This document shows positions 1-7,315 of a DNA stretch of 9,351 nt, piece by piece. Below the pieces are notes generated by a model. That model made no database searches, was not told the DNA's origin, and saw only the letters and a list, made by a program, of their open reading frames with translations. How positions within the stretch are numbered: the first letter of the stretch is position 1; every line of letters starts with the position of its first letter. The DNA comes from Phycisphaerae bacterium (lineage in GTDB: Bacteria; Planctomycetota; Phycisphaerae; Phycisphaerales; SM1A02), in NCBI GenBank assembly GCA_002683195.1, contig NYSW01000027.1:5702-15052 (forward strand). The letters are read 5' to 3'. Made by a program: the position numbers and the translations under genes.

Positions 1-196
1 CGTTCTGGGGCGTGTTCCACGGAGTCCGGGTATTTGGGAAAAAATCAGGGGTGCGGGGCCCCTCGAGTCGGAGTTTGGCGGACTTCCAGCCCCATAGAGG
101 CTCCGGTAGCAGATCGGCGAAGTCCAATTGACGGGGTGCGTGGGATCAGCGTGGTGGGGGGATGGAAGCGGCAAGCATCAAGAACGCTGGCGTGGA
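1..196. other. Non-coding stretch downstream of the ABC-F gene
   Basis: No convincing gene was found here. Short open frames cross it on both strands, including a plus-strand frame open from base 1 to 258. None has a recognisable motif or a clear ribosome binding site, and several run into the antisense of the ABC-F gene, so they look like by-products of high G+C. The recognisable element is a GC-rich hairpin followed by a T tract, read on the minus strand (listed separately). The first 38 bases could be the tail of a neighbouring gene, but nothing in the sequence supports this. Confidence 0.5.
39..63 (-). terminator. Intrinsic terminator for the leftward ABC-F unit
   Basis: Read on the minus strand there is a stem AGGGG (63 to 59), a seven-base loop (58 to 52) and the complementary arm CCCCT (51 to 47). 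Two bases follow and then six T residues (44 to 39). This is the standard Rho-independent arrangement. It lies about 135 bp past the ABC-F stop codon, in the right orientation to end the glycosyltransferase/ABC-F transcript. The stem is only 5 bp, but it is almost all G:C. Confidence 0.55.
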
Positions 197-2032
197 TCAG
201 ACTCCATCGCGAATCGCCTCGAGTTCTCCCCATCGCGCGTACAACGTCTGGACCTTGAGTTGGGCCTGAGACAGTTGCTCGAAGGCGGCGGTCGATCGGA
301 CATGATCCGAGATCGTCTCCGGTTCGTTGGCGATTCCTTCGAGGCGTTCCACCTCCGTCTCCGCCTTCAGGATCGCTTCCTCCATGCCGTCGAATTCTCG
401 CTGCTCCTTGTACGCGAGTTTCCGTTTTTTAGGCTGGACGGTTTCCGTGATCTTCGGGGCCATCGCCGCCGCGGCGTTTCGCAGGGATTCCGTTTCGGCC
501 TCGGCCCTGGAAGTCATGTCTCGGGTGAATTGTTCAAGCGTCTGGTACTGCTTGTCGCCTCCGCGACCGTCGAGTCCGATGTACTGGGTCGCGATTCGGT
601 CCAGCATGAAACGGTCGTGGGTGACCAGCACGATGGCCCCCGGGAAATCGACCAGGGCATCTTCGAGGACTTCGAGTGAAGGAATGTCGAGGTCGTTGGT
701 CGGTTCGTCGAGCAGGAGCAGATCCGCCGGTTCAAGCATCAGGTTCGCGACCAGCACCCGTGCCTGCTCGCCTCCGGAGAGTCGAGCCACCGGAGTCTTG
801 AGCTGATCCTTGTGAAACAGGAAGCGTTCCGCCCAGCCGGCGACGTGAATCGTCCCGCCGCGGAAATCGATGCGGTCACCGATCGGGCACAACGCCTGTT
901 GCAAGGTGTGTTCGGGATTCAATGATCCTCGATGCTGGCTGAAGACGACTGATCGGAGCGCGCTTGCTCTTTCAACTTCGCCGACGTCAGGTTCCAGATC
1001 GCCCTGGATCACTCGCATCAAGGTGGTCTTTCCGGTTCCGTTGTCGCCGACCAGGCCCAGGCGCATTCCGGGAGAGAGGACGAGATCGACGTCGCTGAAC
1101 AGTCGGCGGTCTCCCATGGACTTGCCGACGCCCCGGAGTTCGACCAACTTGCGGGTGCGTCGTTCGGTGGCGGTGAAGTCGATGGTGGTCGCCCGAGCCT
1201 CGGCTCCCGCCCGTTGCCGCGAGCCGGAAAGAGATGCTCGGCGATTCGATGCGTCCTGCACCTGGCTCTTGTTGCGGGTCTGGCGCCCCTGGATTCCCTG
1301 TTTGAGCCAGGCATCGTCCCGCCGGACGGCATTGGCGAGTGAAGCCCGGGCGGATGCCTCCGCTTCCAGAAACTCGCCTTTGCGTCGAACGAACTCGCTG
1401 TAGTTCCCGTCCACTTCGAAGGTGCCGTCGGGGTAGGCACGGCTGAGTTCGATGATTCGGGTGGCGGTGTTCTCGAGGAAGCGACGGTCGTGGGTCACGA
1501 AAGCCATGGCGATGGTCGAACGCCGGGCGAACGATTCGAGCCAGTCCACACCCGCGAGATCCAGATGGTTGGTTGGTTCGTCCAGCAGCAGAAGGTCGGG
1601 ATCACGAGCGATTCCGCAGGCCAGGGCAAGTCGCTTCCGCCAGCCGCCGGAAAGGACGGAGACCGGTCGGTCGTGATTTTCAAAGCCGAGCTTGGAGAGT
1701 GCGATCGAGGCGCGGGTGTCGTCGTCGACTCGTCCGTCACCGGGTCCGTCGACCGCCATGGCGGCGATGACCGCGGTGCGGGGGGTCGCGTCGGGTTCGA
1801 ATCGATCATCCTGGGGGACGTAGGCGACTCGGACCCCTCGTCGTCGGGTGATGTCGCCCTCGTCCGCTTCGTCGAGCGCGGCGAGGATTCTGAGCAGCGT
1901 CGTCTTGCCGGCGCCGTTGGGGCCGATCAGACCGACCCGGTCACCGTCGGAAAGTTGTAGTCGAATCGATCGAAAGAGATCGTGCGAAGGCCAGGCCTTT
2001 GAGATGTCGAGGGCGGTGAGAATCGTGCTCAT
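197..2032 (-). CDS. uup: ABC-F family ATPase, Uup-like
   Basis: This is a 611-residue soluble protein with two ATP-binding cassettes and no membrane segment, so it is an ABC-F protein and not a transporter. Cassette 1 has Walker A GPNGAGKT (about residues 37-44), signature LSGGW (127-131), Walker B LLLLDEPTNHLD (147-158) and switch His181. Cassette 2 has GDNGTGKT (329-336), LSGGEQ (418-423), LLLLDEPTNDLD (438-449) and His472. The charged linker between them (about 215-290) is the ABC-F inter-domain arm. Residues from about 530 on form a charged, heptad-like coiled coil after a KKRKLAYKEQRE segment, which is typical of the Uup branch. Family members act on ribosomes, and Uup has been linked to genome stability (for example limiting transposon precise excision). 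The ATG at 2032 gives the normal family N-terminus, although no strong ribosome binding site precedes it. It lies 31 bp after the glycosyltransferase stop, so co-transcription is likely. Another ABC-F subtype is possible, but the C-terminal coiled coil favours Uup. Confidence 0.93.
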   Translation of the reverse strand: MSTILTALDISKAWPSHDLFRSIRLQLSDGDRVGLIGPNGAGKTTLLRILAALDEADEGDITRRRGVRVAYVPQDDRFEPDATPRTAVIAAMAVDGPGDGRVDDDTRASIALSKLGFENHDRPVSVLSGGWRKRLALACGIARDPDLLLLDEPTNHLDLAGVDWLESFARRSTIAMAFVTHDRRFLENTATRIIELSRAYPDGTFEVDGNYSEFVRRKGEFLEAEASARASLANAVRRDDAWLKQGIQGRQTRNKSQVQDASNRRASLSGSRQRAGAEARATTIDFTATERRTRKLVELRGVGKSMGDRRLFSDVDLVLSPGMRLGLVGDNGTGKTTLMRVIQGDLEPDVGEVERASALRSVVFSQHRGSLNPEHTLQQALCPIGDRIDFRGGTIHVAGWAERFLFHKDQLKTPVARLSGGEQARVLVANLMLEPADLLLLDEPTNDLDIPSLEVLEDALVDFPGAIVLVTHDRFMLDRIATQYIGLDGRGGDKQYQTLEQFTRDMTSRAEAETESLRNAAAAMAPKITETVQPKKRKLAYKEQREFDGMEEAILKAETEVERLEGIANEPETISDHVRSTAAFEQLSQAQLKVQTLYARWGELEAIRDGV

Positions 2033-2063
2033 GGATGAAACATCGTAGTCCGCGGTGGAAGGC

Positions 2064-2957
2064 TCATCGCCCGGGAAGGAATGTTCTGATTCGGCGGAGC
2101 ACCGGAATCCCGACCTGCCGTCGGAGGATGCGGCGACAGGCCTGACGCCTTCCGAGGTCGATCCCGCTTGCCTTGATGACGTCCAGCCCGTGCCGGTACC
2201 CGAGAATGGTCGTTCTCATCGGCCAGGATCGAAGATCGGACGACCACCAGGCTTCCGCGGATTTCTTGTCGGCATTCGCCGACCGACGGAACGTCTCGGG
2301 GTGATCTCTCCAGAGGAAGAGCCGTTCCGAGCAATATCGAGGTCGGCCCTGAAGCAACCAGCCACCGAGCACCCAGCGATCCGATCCCGGATAGATCGGA
2401 AAGACGCCCACCGCATCCATCACCTCGCGCCGCACCAGTCCGAAGATGGAGTGCCAGTCCCAGGCTTCGGCCATCGCGTTCCAGCGTTCGGTCGGATCCT
2501 CGTGGGCGAGGGGGTGTTCGAGGTCCCAGTCCCGTTGGACGCTTCCACGTTCGTCGATGATGGTGGCGGCGGTGTGGGCCATGGGAGCGTCCGGATGTTC
2601 GTCGAGAAGCTCGACGCATCGCTCCAGATAGGTCTCGGCCAGAACGTCGTCGCACGCCTGCCACCGCACGAGTGGTGAATCGAGCCGATCCATCAGGTCG
2701 TTGTAATTGGGCGTGGCTCCGACGTTTCGCTCGCGGCGGACGTACTGCACGCGGGGGTCGGAGGTGAAGGATCGGCAGATCTCCTCGGTTCCGTCGGTCG
2801 AGGCGTTGTCGCCGATGATCAGTTGGAAATCTTCGAAACTCTGTTCCACGATCGACCGGATCGCAGCTTCCACGTACCGCTCGCCGTTGTAGACCGGAAG
2901 CCCGATGCCGACGCGACCGGTTCTGGGGGAAGGGTGAGTGGTATTCGAAGCAGCCAC
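2064..2957 (-). CDS. Family 2 (GT-A fold) glycosyltransferase
   Basis: This 297-residue protein has the GT2 layout. The nucleotide-binding start is IGLPVYNGERYVEAAI (about residues 18-33), followed by IIGDNASTDGTEEI (47-60). The metal-binding DXD-type site is ACDDV (101-105, Asp103/Asp104). The acceptor-side segment GSDRW (191-195) contains the Asp expected to act as catalytic base. No transmembrane segment is visible, so a cytosolic or peripheral membrane enzyme is expected. It would transfer a sugar from an NDP donor to a glycan or other acceptor; neither donor nor acceptor can be read from the sequence. The start is a GTG at 2957; no upstream ATG in this frame gives a better family fit, and the ribosome binding site is weak (GAGAA). 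It is divergent from the methyltransferase at 3045 and probably leads the unit containing the ABC-F gene. Nearby CDP-sugar genes make a modified deoxysugar a plausible donor (inference). Confidence 0.88.
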   Translation of the reverse strand: MAASNTTHPSPRTGRVGIGLPVYNGERYVEAAIRSIVEQSFEDFQLIIGDNASTDGTEEICRSFTSDPRVQYVRRERNVGATPNYNDLMDRLDSPLVRWQACDDVLAETYLERCVELLDEHPDAPMAHTAATIIDERGSVQRDWDLEHPLAHEDPTERWNAMAEAWDWHSIFGLVRREVMDAVGVFPIYPGSDRWVLGGWLLQGRPRYCSERLFLWRDHPETFRRSANADKKSAEAWWSSDLRSWPMRTTILGYRHGLDVIKASGIDLGRRQACRRILRRQVGIPVLRRIRTFLPGR

Positions 2958-2978
2958 GGTGTTCTCGGGGGGATCTGG

Positions 2979-3012
2979 TGGAGACGTCGGCGAACCGGCA
3001 GGATAGTCTCCA
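2979..3012. promoter_or_regulatory. Inverted repeat in the divergent glycosyltransferase/methyltransferase gap
   Basis: TGGAGAC (2979-2985) and GTCTCCA (3006-3012) are a perfect 7 bp inverted repeat separated by 20 bases. A shorter CGG/CCG pair is nested inside. The element occupies the middle of the 87 bp between two divergent genes, where both promoters or both leaders should lie. It could be an operator or a leader hairpin. It could also be chance in GC-rich DNA, and no clear -35/-10 pair was found beside it. Confidence 0.25.
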
Positions 3013-3033
3013 ACGGCGTTCGGAAACGGTTTC

Positions 3034-3038
3034 AGGGA
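3034..3038 (+). promoter_or_regulatory. Ribosome binding site fixing the start of the 3045 methyltransferase
   Basis: AGGGA lies six bases before the ATG at 3045. The same frame is open further upstream to an ATG at 2823, but that extension lies antisense inside the glycosyltransferase gene and has no domain similarity. The site and the zinc-motif N-terminus together support 3045. Confidence 0.6.
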
Positions 3039-3044
3039 TTCGCA

Positions 3045-4211
3045 ATGAACTCTTCAATCAGACATTGCCCGGTGTGTTCCGGGGAGATCCACTCCCTCGG
3101 GTATCGCCTCGGAGGAGTCCCATCGAGATCGATGACCGTGCTGGAGAACCGATCCGCGGCTCGGACCGTCCCGCGTGGAGTCATCGATCTCGCGGAATGT
3201 CATGATTGCGGACTGGTGTTCAACCGCGATTTCGATCCGGTCACGCAGCTCGACGGCACCGAATACGAAGAATCCCAGGACTTCAGTCCGACCTTTCGCG
3301 GCTACATCCGTGATCTGGTCGGAAGGCTCGCCTCGAGGCACGAACTCGCCGGGGCGCGGATTCTCGAGATCGGTTGCGGGAAGGGGGGATTCCTTGCGAC
3401 CCTGTGCGAGGTCACGGGTGCGACGGGGGTCGGCATCGATCCGGCCGTGGACCCTGATCGAATTCCGGAGGCAGCGCGGAATCGCCTTCGAGTGCTCCCC
3501 GAGTTCTACGGCGAGCAGCATCGAACGCTGGTGGAGGAGGCGGACTTCATCTGCTGTCGCCACACGCTCGAACACATCCTCGATCCCTCCGCGATTCTGG
3601 GGCTGCTGCGGAATCAACTGGGAGGTCGTGAAACCCCGATCTTCCTCGACGTGCCAGCGGGCGATCACGTGCTCGAGGTCGGGGGTTGCTGGGATGTGTA
3701 CTACGAACACTGCATGTACTACCGGGATCAGGCCTTCGCTGGAATGCTCGCCCGTTCGGGATTCGAGGTCACCCGTCTGGAGCGTGAGTTCGACGGTCAG
3801 TACCTGTGCGTGGAAGCCCGGGTCGCGAACGGCTCGGTGGGTGTGCCGCCTCGGTGCCCGGCGGCGGACGTGACTCCGCTTCTCCGGCGGCAGGAAGCGT
3901 GGGCTCGATGGTTCGACCGTGAAGCACCGCCGCGAGTGGTGCTCTGGGGATCCGGATCCCGGGCGGTCGGCCTGCTCGGAGCGCTGGGAGCCTCCGCCCG
4001 GTTGATCGGGGTCGTGGACATCAATCCTCATCGGCATGGTCGTTGGATGCCGGGCTTCGATCAGCCGATTCTCGCACCGGAGGAACTCCCGGAACTCAAG
4101 CCCGATGCGATCGTGGTCATGAATCCGGCGTATGTCCTGGAGATCGGAGCGATGCTCCGGGAACTCGGGCTGGAGGTTCCTCTGCTTCAGGTGGATCGCG
4201 ATCCGGTCTGA
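3045..4211 (+). CDS. SAM-dependent sugar C-methyltransferase-like protein
   Basis: This 388-residue protein has the three-part build of NDP-hexose C-methyltransferases (TylC3/TcaB9 type). An N-terminal zinc-binding domain has Cys8, Cys11, Cys52 and Cys55 (CPVC and ECHDC). A Rossmann SAM-binding core has motif I ILEIGCGKGGFL (106-117) and HTLEH (173-177). A C-terminal nucleotide-like domain has WGSGSRAVGL (301-310) and VDINPHRHGRWMPG (324-337). YYEH (219-222) matches the Tyr-x-Glu-His catalytic cluster described for TcaB9, so the active site looks intact. The predicted role is methyl transfer from SAM to a carbon next to the keto group of an NDP-4-keto-6-deoxysugar; the exact sugar is unknown. 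The gene is divergent from the glycosyltransferase and convergent with the SDR/methyltransferase fusion, whose second half has the same architecture. The start at 3045 is supported by AGGGA six bases upstream. Some relatives with this architecture are annotated only as class I methyltransferases, so the substrate class is inferred. Confidence 0.87.
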   Translation: MNSSIRHCPVCSGEIHSLGYRLGGVPSRSMTVLENRSAARTVPRGVIDLAECHDCGLVFNRDFDPVTQLDGTEYEESQDFSPTFRGYIRDLVGRLASRHELAGARILEIGCGKGGFLATLCEVTGATGVGIDPAVDPDRIPEAARNRLRVLPEFYGEQHRTLVEEADFICCRHTLEHILDPSAILGLLRNQLGGRETPIFLDVPAGDHVLEVGGCWDVYYEHCMYYRDQAFAGMLARSGFEVTRLEREFDGQYLCVEARVANGSVGVPPRCPAADVTPLLRRQEAWARWFDREAPPRVVLWGSGSRAVGLLGALGASARLIGVVDINPHRHGRWMPGFDQPILAPEELPELKPDAIVVMNPAYVLEIGAMLRELGLEVPLLQVDRDPV

Positions 4212-4233
4212 GATCGGCCGGAAGGAAGCATGG

Positions 4234-4263
4234 CTCCACCGCCGAGGTCAGATGACGGTGGGG
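4234..4263. terminator. Possible bidirectional hairpin between convergent genes
   Basis: CCACCG (4236-4241) and CGGTGG (4256-4261) form a perfect 6 bp stem, extendable to 8 bp with one G:U pair and one G:C pair, around a 14-base loop. It begins just after the methyltransferase stop at 4211 and spans the stop codon of the leftward fusion gene (4248). There is no T tract on either side, so it is at best a weak or Rho-assisted terminator, and it could be chance. Confidence 0.22.
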
Positions 4264-6548
4264 GTCGGGATCGGAATGATGAAACGCCCTCCCGCGTTGT
4301 GAAAATCCGATTCCTGCCGCATGATCTCTTCCTTGAAGTTCCAGGGGAGGATCAGGAGGTCGTCCGGTGGATCCTCCTGCAATTTCTCCGTCGGAAGCAC
4401 GGGGATTCGGACTCCGGGCAGCAGGCGCCCATGCTTGTGGGGATTCCGGTCGTAGGCGGCTTCGACCAGATCCGGTCCGGCACCGATGGCATTGAGGAGC
4501 ATGGTCCCCTTGGCGGCGGCGCCGTAGGCGGCGATGCGTCTTCCCGCCGCTCGGCGGGCGTGAAGCAGTTCGATCAATTCCTCTCGCAACGATCGGACCC
4601 GGGAGGCGAAGGCGGAAACCGACGGGAGTGACCCCAGCTGGCGGGCGGCTTCTTCACCGCGAAGGGTCGCCACCGTCTCCTGAGGATCGCCGTCGCGGCC
4701 GACGGTGATGCGGAGCGAGCCGCCGTGTATCTGGAGGCGAGTGACGTCAAGCACTCGAAGTCCGCGGGCCTCGAGAAGGCTTGAAACGCTCTCGAGCGAG
4801 TAGTAGCAGAGATGCTCGTGGTAGATCGTGTCGAATTCAACGTGGTCGAGGAGGTCGGCAAGGTAGGGGAACTCGATGGATGCGATGCCCTCGTCCGTCA
4901 GAAGATGGGCGATTCCGTCGACGAATCCATGGAGATCCGAGACGTGGGCCAGGACATTGTTGGCCACGATCACATCGGCTGCGCCATGCTTTGATCGGAT
5001 TTCGCGGGCCAGATTCAGGTCGAAGAATTCGGCCAGAGCCGGCACGCCGCGTTCGATCGAAGCGCGAACCTGCCGTGGAGCGGGATCGATTCCCAGAACC
5101 GGAATGTCGCGCTCGGCGAAATTCGCCAGCAGCGAGCCGTCGTTGCTGGCGAGTTCAACCACGAAATTCGACTCGTCCAGGCCTCGGGCGGCGATGAGTC
5201 GGTTGGCGTTGTTTCGAGCGTGGGTCATGAGGTCACGCGAGAACGAGGAGAAATAAGGGTAGTCCTCGCCGAAGAGTTCCTCTCGAGGTCGACTCTCAAG
5301 GATCTGAACCAAGGTGCAATTCGGACACCAACTCAGTTCCAGGGGCCGGAGTGGTTCGGTACCGGGCTCGGCGTCGGCGGGGAGCAGGCCGTCCGACCGG
5401 GGGCTCTGGCCGAGATCGAGCACGGGGCGGAGGCCGGTCGTTCGACAGGACCGGCAGGAGGATTCGGCGGCACGTCGCGCGAAATGCGGCAGGGGTGCGT
5501 CGACCTGTCGAATGGACTGATCGATGATGTCGGAATCGATGAGCGAACGGATGTGTCCGAGTCGTTGGTATCGACTGCCCTCGAATTCCGGTTGGGAGAG
5601 TCCCAGCCTTCGGATTTCATCCCGGACCTGCGCCACGGTCCCGGGCACGGTCCACCGAGGCTGGAATTCCGGGAGTTCCCGACTGATGCGACTGCAGTTC
5701 ACCCGGTAGTTCCGCAGGTCGCTGCCGGCCCCTTCACCGAACGTGACTTCACTGTCGGGCACCGCATCATGAACGATGGTCGCGATGTCCCGGACCAGGA
5801 AGTTCTGATCGCTGCGCCCGACGTTGTAGGCACGGTCGTGGACTCGGTCGGACTCGACTTCGGTGACGGCCACGAAGGCCCGGGCGATGTCTTCGACGTG
5901 AACGATCGGTCTCCAGGCCCGGCCGTCGGACTTGAGATGCACCTGTCCGGTGGTGAGGGCCCAGGCGACGAGGTTGTTCACGACCAGGTCGAAACGGATT
6001 CGCGGAGAAATCCCACAGGCGGTACCGCTCCGAAGGATCACCGGTGTGAAGTTCGTCCCGGCCAGGGATCGGATGCCTCTTTCGGCTGCGACCTTTGCGA
6101 TGCCGTAGGGCGTCACGGGGTTGAACGGACTGTCTTCGTCCAGGAGGTCGTTTCCCGAGGCGCCGTAGTTGCTGCAGGTCGAACTGAAGATGAAACGCCG
6201 GACTCCGGCGGCCCGGGCCTCGGATGCCAGTCGAACCGCGGCGACATGGTTGATCTGATCGGTGAGATCAGGATCCATGTCGCCGAGGGGGTCATTGGAA
6301 AGACCGGCCAGGTGGATGACGGTGTCGAAGCCCCGGAGATCTTCCCGGTCGGCATCCCGGATGTCACGCTCGATCGAGGGGACCGGCAGGATCCGTGATT
6401 CGGATCCGTAGGTGCAGCGTCGAAAGAGATCGGTGTCGAGTCCGACCACGTCATGCCCACGACGAACCAGCAGTGGCGTCAGCACGGTGCCGATGTAGCC
6501 GAGGTGCCCGGTCACCAGAATGCGGCTGGGGTGGCTCGGAGGGTTCAT
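4248..6548 (-). CDS. Fusion protein: SDR NAD(P)-dependent epimerase/dehydratase + sugar C-methyltransferase
   Basis: This 766-residue protein joins two complete enzymes in one frame. Residues 1 to about 340 are an extended SDR. They carry the NAD(P)-binding VTGHLGYIG (12-20), the active-site Ser/Thr region FSSTCSNYG (121-129), the catalytic pair Tyr148/Lys152 in PYGIAK and the sugar-side segment WRPIVHVEDIARAF (212-225). After a linker (about 340-363) comes a C-methyltransferase. It has zinc ligands Cys365, Cys368, Cys408 and Cys411, SAM motif VVELASNDGSLL (463-474), NVLAHV (531-536), the catalytic cluster Tyr576/Glu578/His579 in IYHEH, and a C-terminal domain with AAYGAAAKGTMLLNAIG (673-689) and YDRNPHKHGRLLPG (699-712). 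It probably reshapes and C-methylates a CDP-sugar made from the product of RfbF, its operon partner; the substrate is inferred. The ATG at 6548 overlaps the rfbF stop as ATGA, with GGAG six bases upstream. A longer in-frame start at 6623 lies inside rfbF and is rejected. In most relatives the two halves are separate genes. Confidence 0.92.
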   Translation of the reverse strand: MNPPSHPSRILVTGHLGYIGTVLTPLLVRRGHDVVGLDTDLFRRCTYGSESRILPVPSIERDIRDADREDLRGFDTVIHLAGLSNDPLGDMDPDLTDQINHVAAVRLASEARAAGVRRFIFSSTCSNYGASGNDLLDEDSPFNPVTPYGIAKVAAERGIRSLAGTNFTPVILRSGTACGISPRIRFDLVVNNLVAWALTTGQVHLKSDGRAWRPIVHVEDIARAFVAVTEVESDRVHDRAYNVGRSDQNFLVRDIATIVHDAVPDSEVTFGEGAGSDLRNYRVNCSRISRELPEFQPRWTVPGTVAQVRDEIRRLGLSQPEFEGSRYQRLGHIRSLIDSDIIDQSIRQVDAPLPHFARRAAESSCRSCRTTGLRPVLDLGQSPRSDGLLPADAEPGTEPLRPLELSWCPNCTLVQILESRPREELFGEDYPYFSSFSRDLMTHARNNANRLIAARGLDESNFVVELASNDGSLLANFAERDIPVLGIDPAPRQVRASIERGVPALAEFFDLNLAREIRSKHGAADVIVANNVLAHVSDLHGFVDGIAHLLTDEGIASIEFPYLADLLDHVEFDTIYHEHLCYYSLESVSSLLEARGLRVLDVTRLQIHGGSLRITVGRDGDPQETVATLRGEEAARQLGSLPSVSAFASRVRSLREELIELLHARRAAGRRIAAYGAAAKGTMLLNAIGAGPDLVEAAYDRNPHKHGRLLPGVRIPVLPTEKLQEDPPDDLLILPWNFKEEIMRQESDFHNAGGRFIIPIPTPTVI

Positions 6549-7315
6549 GGCAGTCTCCAGGGGGCGGCGTTCCCTGCCCAGAGATCCTCGAGAATCTGTC
6601 GGTCTCGTCGAGTATCCATGCACTGCCAGAAGCCGTCGTGTCGGAAGGCCATGAGTTCGCCGTCAAGGGCGAGGTTCCTCATGGGTGCATGTTCCCACAT
6701 CTGATCCTGTCGTTCGATGTAGTCGAAGATTCCGGGCTCGAGCACGAAGAACGCTCCGTTGATCCATCCCTCCGCCGCCTGGGGTTTTTCGCTGAATTCC
6801 GTGATCTGTCCGTTTTTTCCGAACTCAAGATGCCCGTACCGCGCCGGAGGGCGGACCGCGGTGACGGTGGCGAGTTTTCCATGGGAACGATGGAACGCGA
6901 GGAGTTCGTCGAGATCGATGTCGGAGAGGCCGTCACCCCAGGTGAGCATGAAGGTCTCCGCCCTCAAGTGGGGTTGGAGCTGCTTGATGCGACCTGCGGT
7001 CAGCGTGTCGCCGCCGGTGTCGTGCAGATGAACCCGCCAGTCGAGCGGACGACGCTGATGGCGAGTGACGTCGCCGGAGGCGAAGTCGATCGAGAGTCCC
7101 CCGTCCAGATCGCAGAACTGCGTCATGTAGCGTTTGATGAACTCGCCCCGATATCCGAGGGCGATGTGGAAGTCGCGATGCCCGAAGCGATGGTAGTGAT
7201 CCATGATGTGCAGCAGAATCGGCCGTCCACCGATCTCGACCATCGGCTTGGGGCGGAGTTCCGTCTCCTCCCCGAGCCTCGTGCCAAATCCACCGGCCAG
7301 AATCGCGACGTCCAT
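6545..7315 (-). CDS. rfbF: Glucose-1-phosphate cytidylyltransferase
   Basis: This 256-residue protein, close to the usual ~257 of the family, catalyses CTP + glucose 1-phosphate to CDP-glucose + pyrophosphate. That is the entry step to CDP-linked deoxysugars. It starts with the nucleotidyltransferase signature ILAGGFGTRLGEET (5-18). RPKPMVEIGG (21-30) contains Lys23, expected to bind the phosphates. TWGDGLSDID (125-134) contains the metal-binding Asp128. GWINGAFFVLEP (183-194) and DGFWQCMDTRRD (227-238) form the sugar pocket and second metal region. RfbF-type spacing and the MVEIGG motif favour cytidylyl- over uridylyl- or thymidylyltransferases; the family is also called DdhA. A purine-rich site (AAGAGGAG) sits just upstream of the ATG at 7315. 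It is the first gene of a leftward operon, overlapping the SDR/methyltransferase fusion by 4 bp. CDP-glucose 4,6-dehydratase, the usual next gene, is absent here. Confidence 0.95.
   Translation of the reverse strand: MDVAILAGGFGTRLGEETELRPKPMVEIGGRPILLHIMDHYHRFGHRDFHIALGYRGEFIKRYMTQFCDLDGGLSIDFASGDVTRHQRRPLDWRVHLHDTGGDTLTAGRIKQLQPHLRAETFMLTWGDGLSDIDLDELLAFHRSHGKLATVTAVRPPARYGHLEFGKNGQITEFSEKPQAAEGWINGAFFVLEPGIFDYIERQDQMWEHAPMRNLALDGELMAFRHDGFWQCMDTRRDRQILEDLWAGNAAPWRLP
6549..6558 (-). promoter_or_regulatory. Ribosome binding site and ATGA junction deciding the fusion start
   Basis: On the minus strand GGAG (6558 to 6555) is followed by six bases and the ATG at 6548. The ATG shares four bases with the rfbF stop (ATGA, 6548 to 6545). 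This is a typical translational-coupling junction. It puts the fusion start at 6548, where the protein begins a few residues before the NAD-binding glycine motif, rather than at the in-frame ATG 75 bases upstream. Confidence 0.7.

Noticed and set aside
34..258. Small plus-strand open frame (74 codons) at the left edge
   Set aside because: It has no ribosome binding site or domain, and it crosses the terminator hairpin and the 3' end of the ABC-F gene.
197..2032. ABC transporter ATPase as a sugar or polysaccharide exporter partner
   Set aside because: It has two cassettes in one chain, no membrane partner nearby, the ABC-F linker and a C-terminal coiled coil. These indicate an Uup-like ribosome-associated protein, not an exporter.
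2029..3057. Minus-strand open frame of 342 codons covering the glycosyltransferase
   Set aside because: It overlaps the GT2 gene in another frame of the same strand. The product is Arg/Pro-rich with no motif, while the GT2 frame has all its signatures.
3054..4037. Minus-strand open frame of 327 codons opposite the free-standing methyltransferase
   Set aside because: It is antisense to a well-supported methyltransferase and rich in Arg, His and Pro without any domain; judged a shadow.
5220..6398. Plus-strand open frame of 392 codons opposite the SDR part of the fusion gene
   Set aside because: It is antisense to a gene with clear SDR motifs, its product has no recognisable domain, and GC-rich codon use commonly leaves such frames open.
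6549..6623. 25-residue N-terminal extension of the fusion protein from an ATG at 6623
   Set aside because: The extension lies wholly inside rfbF. The ATG at 6548 has GGAG at good spacing, forms an ATGA junction with the rfbF stop, and starts a few residues before the NAD-binding motif as expected.
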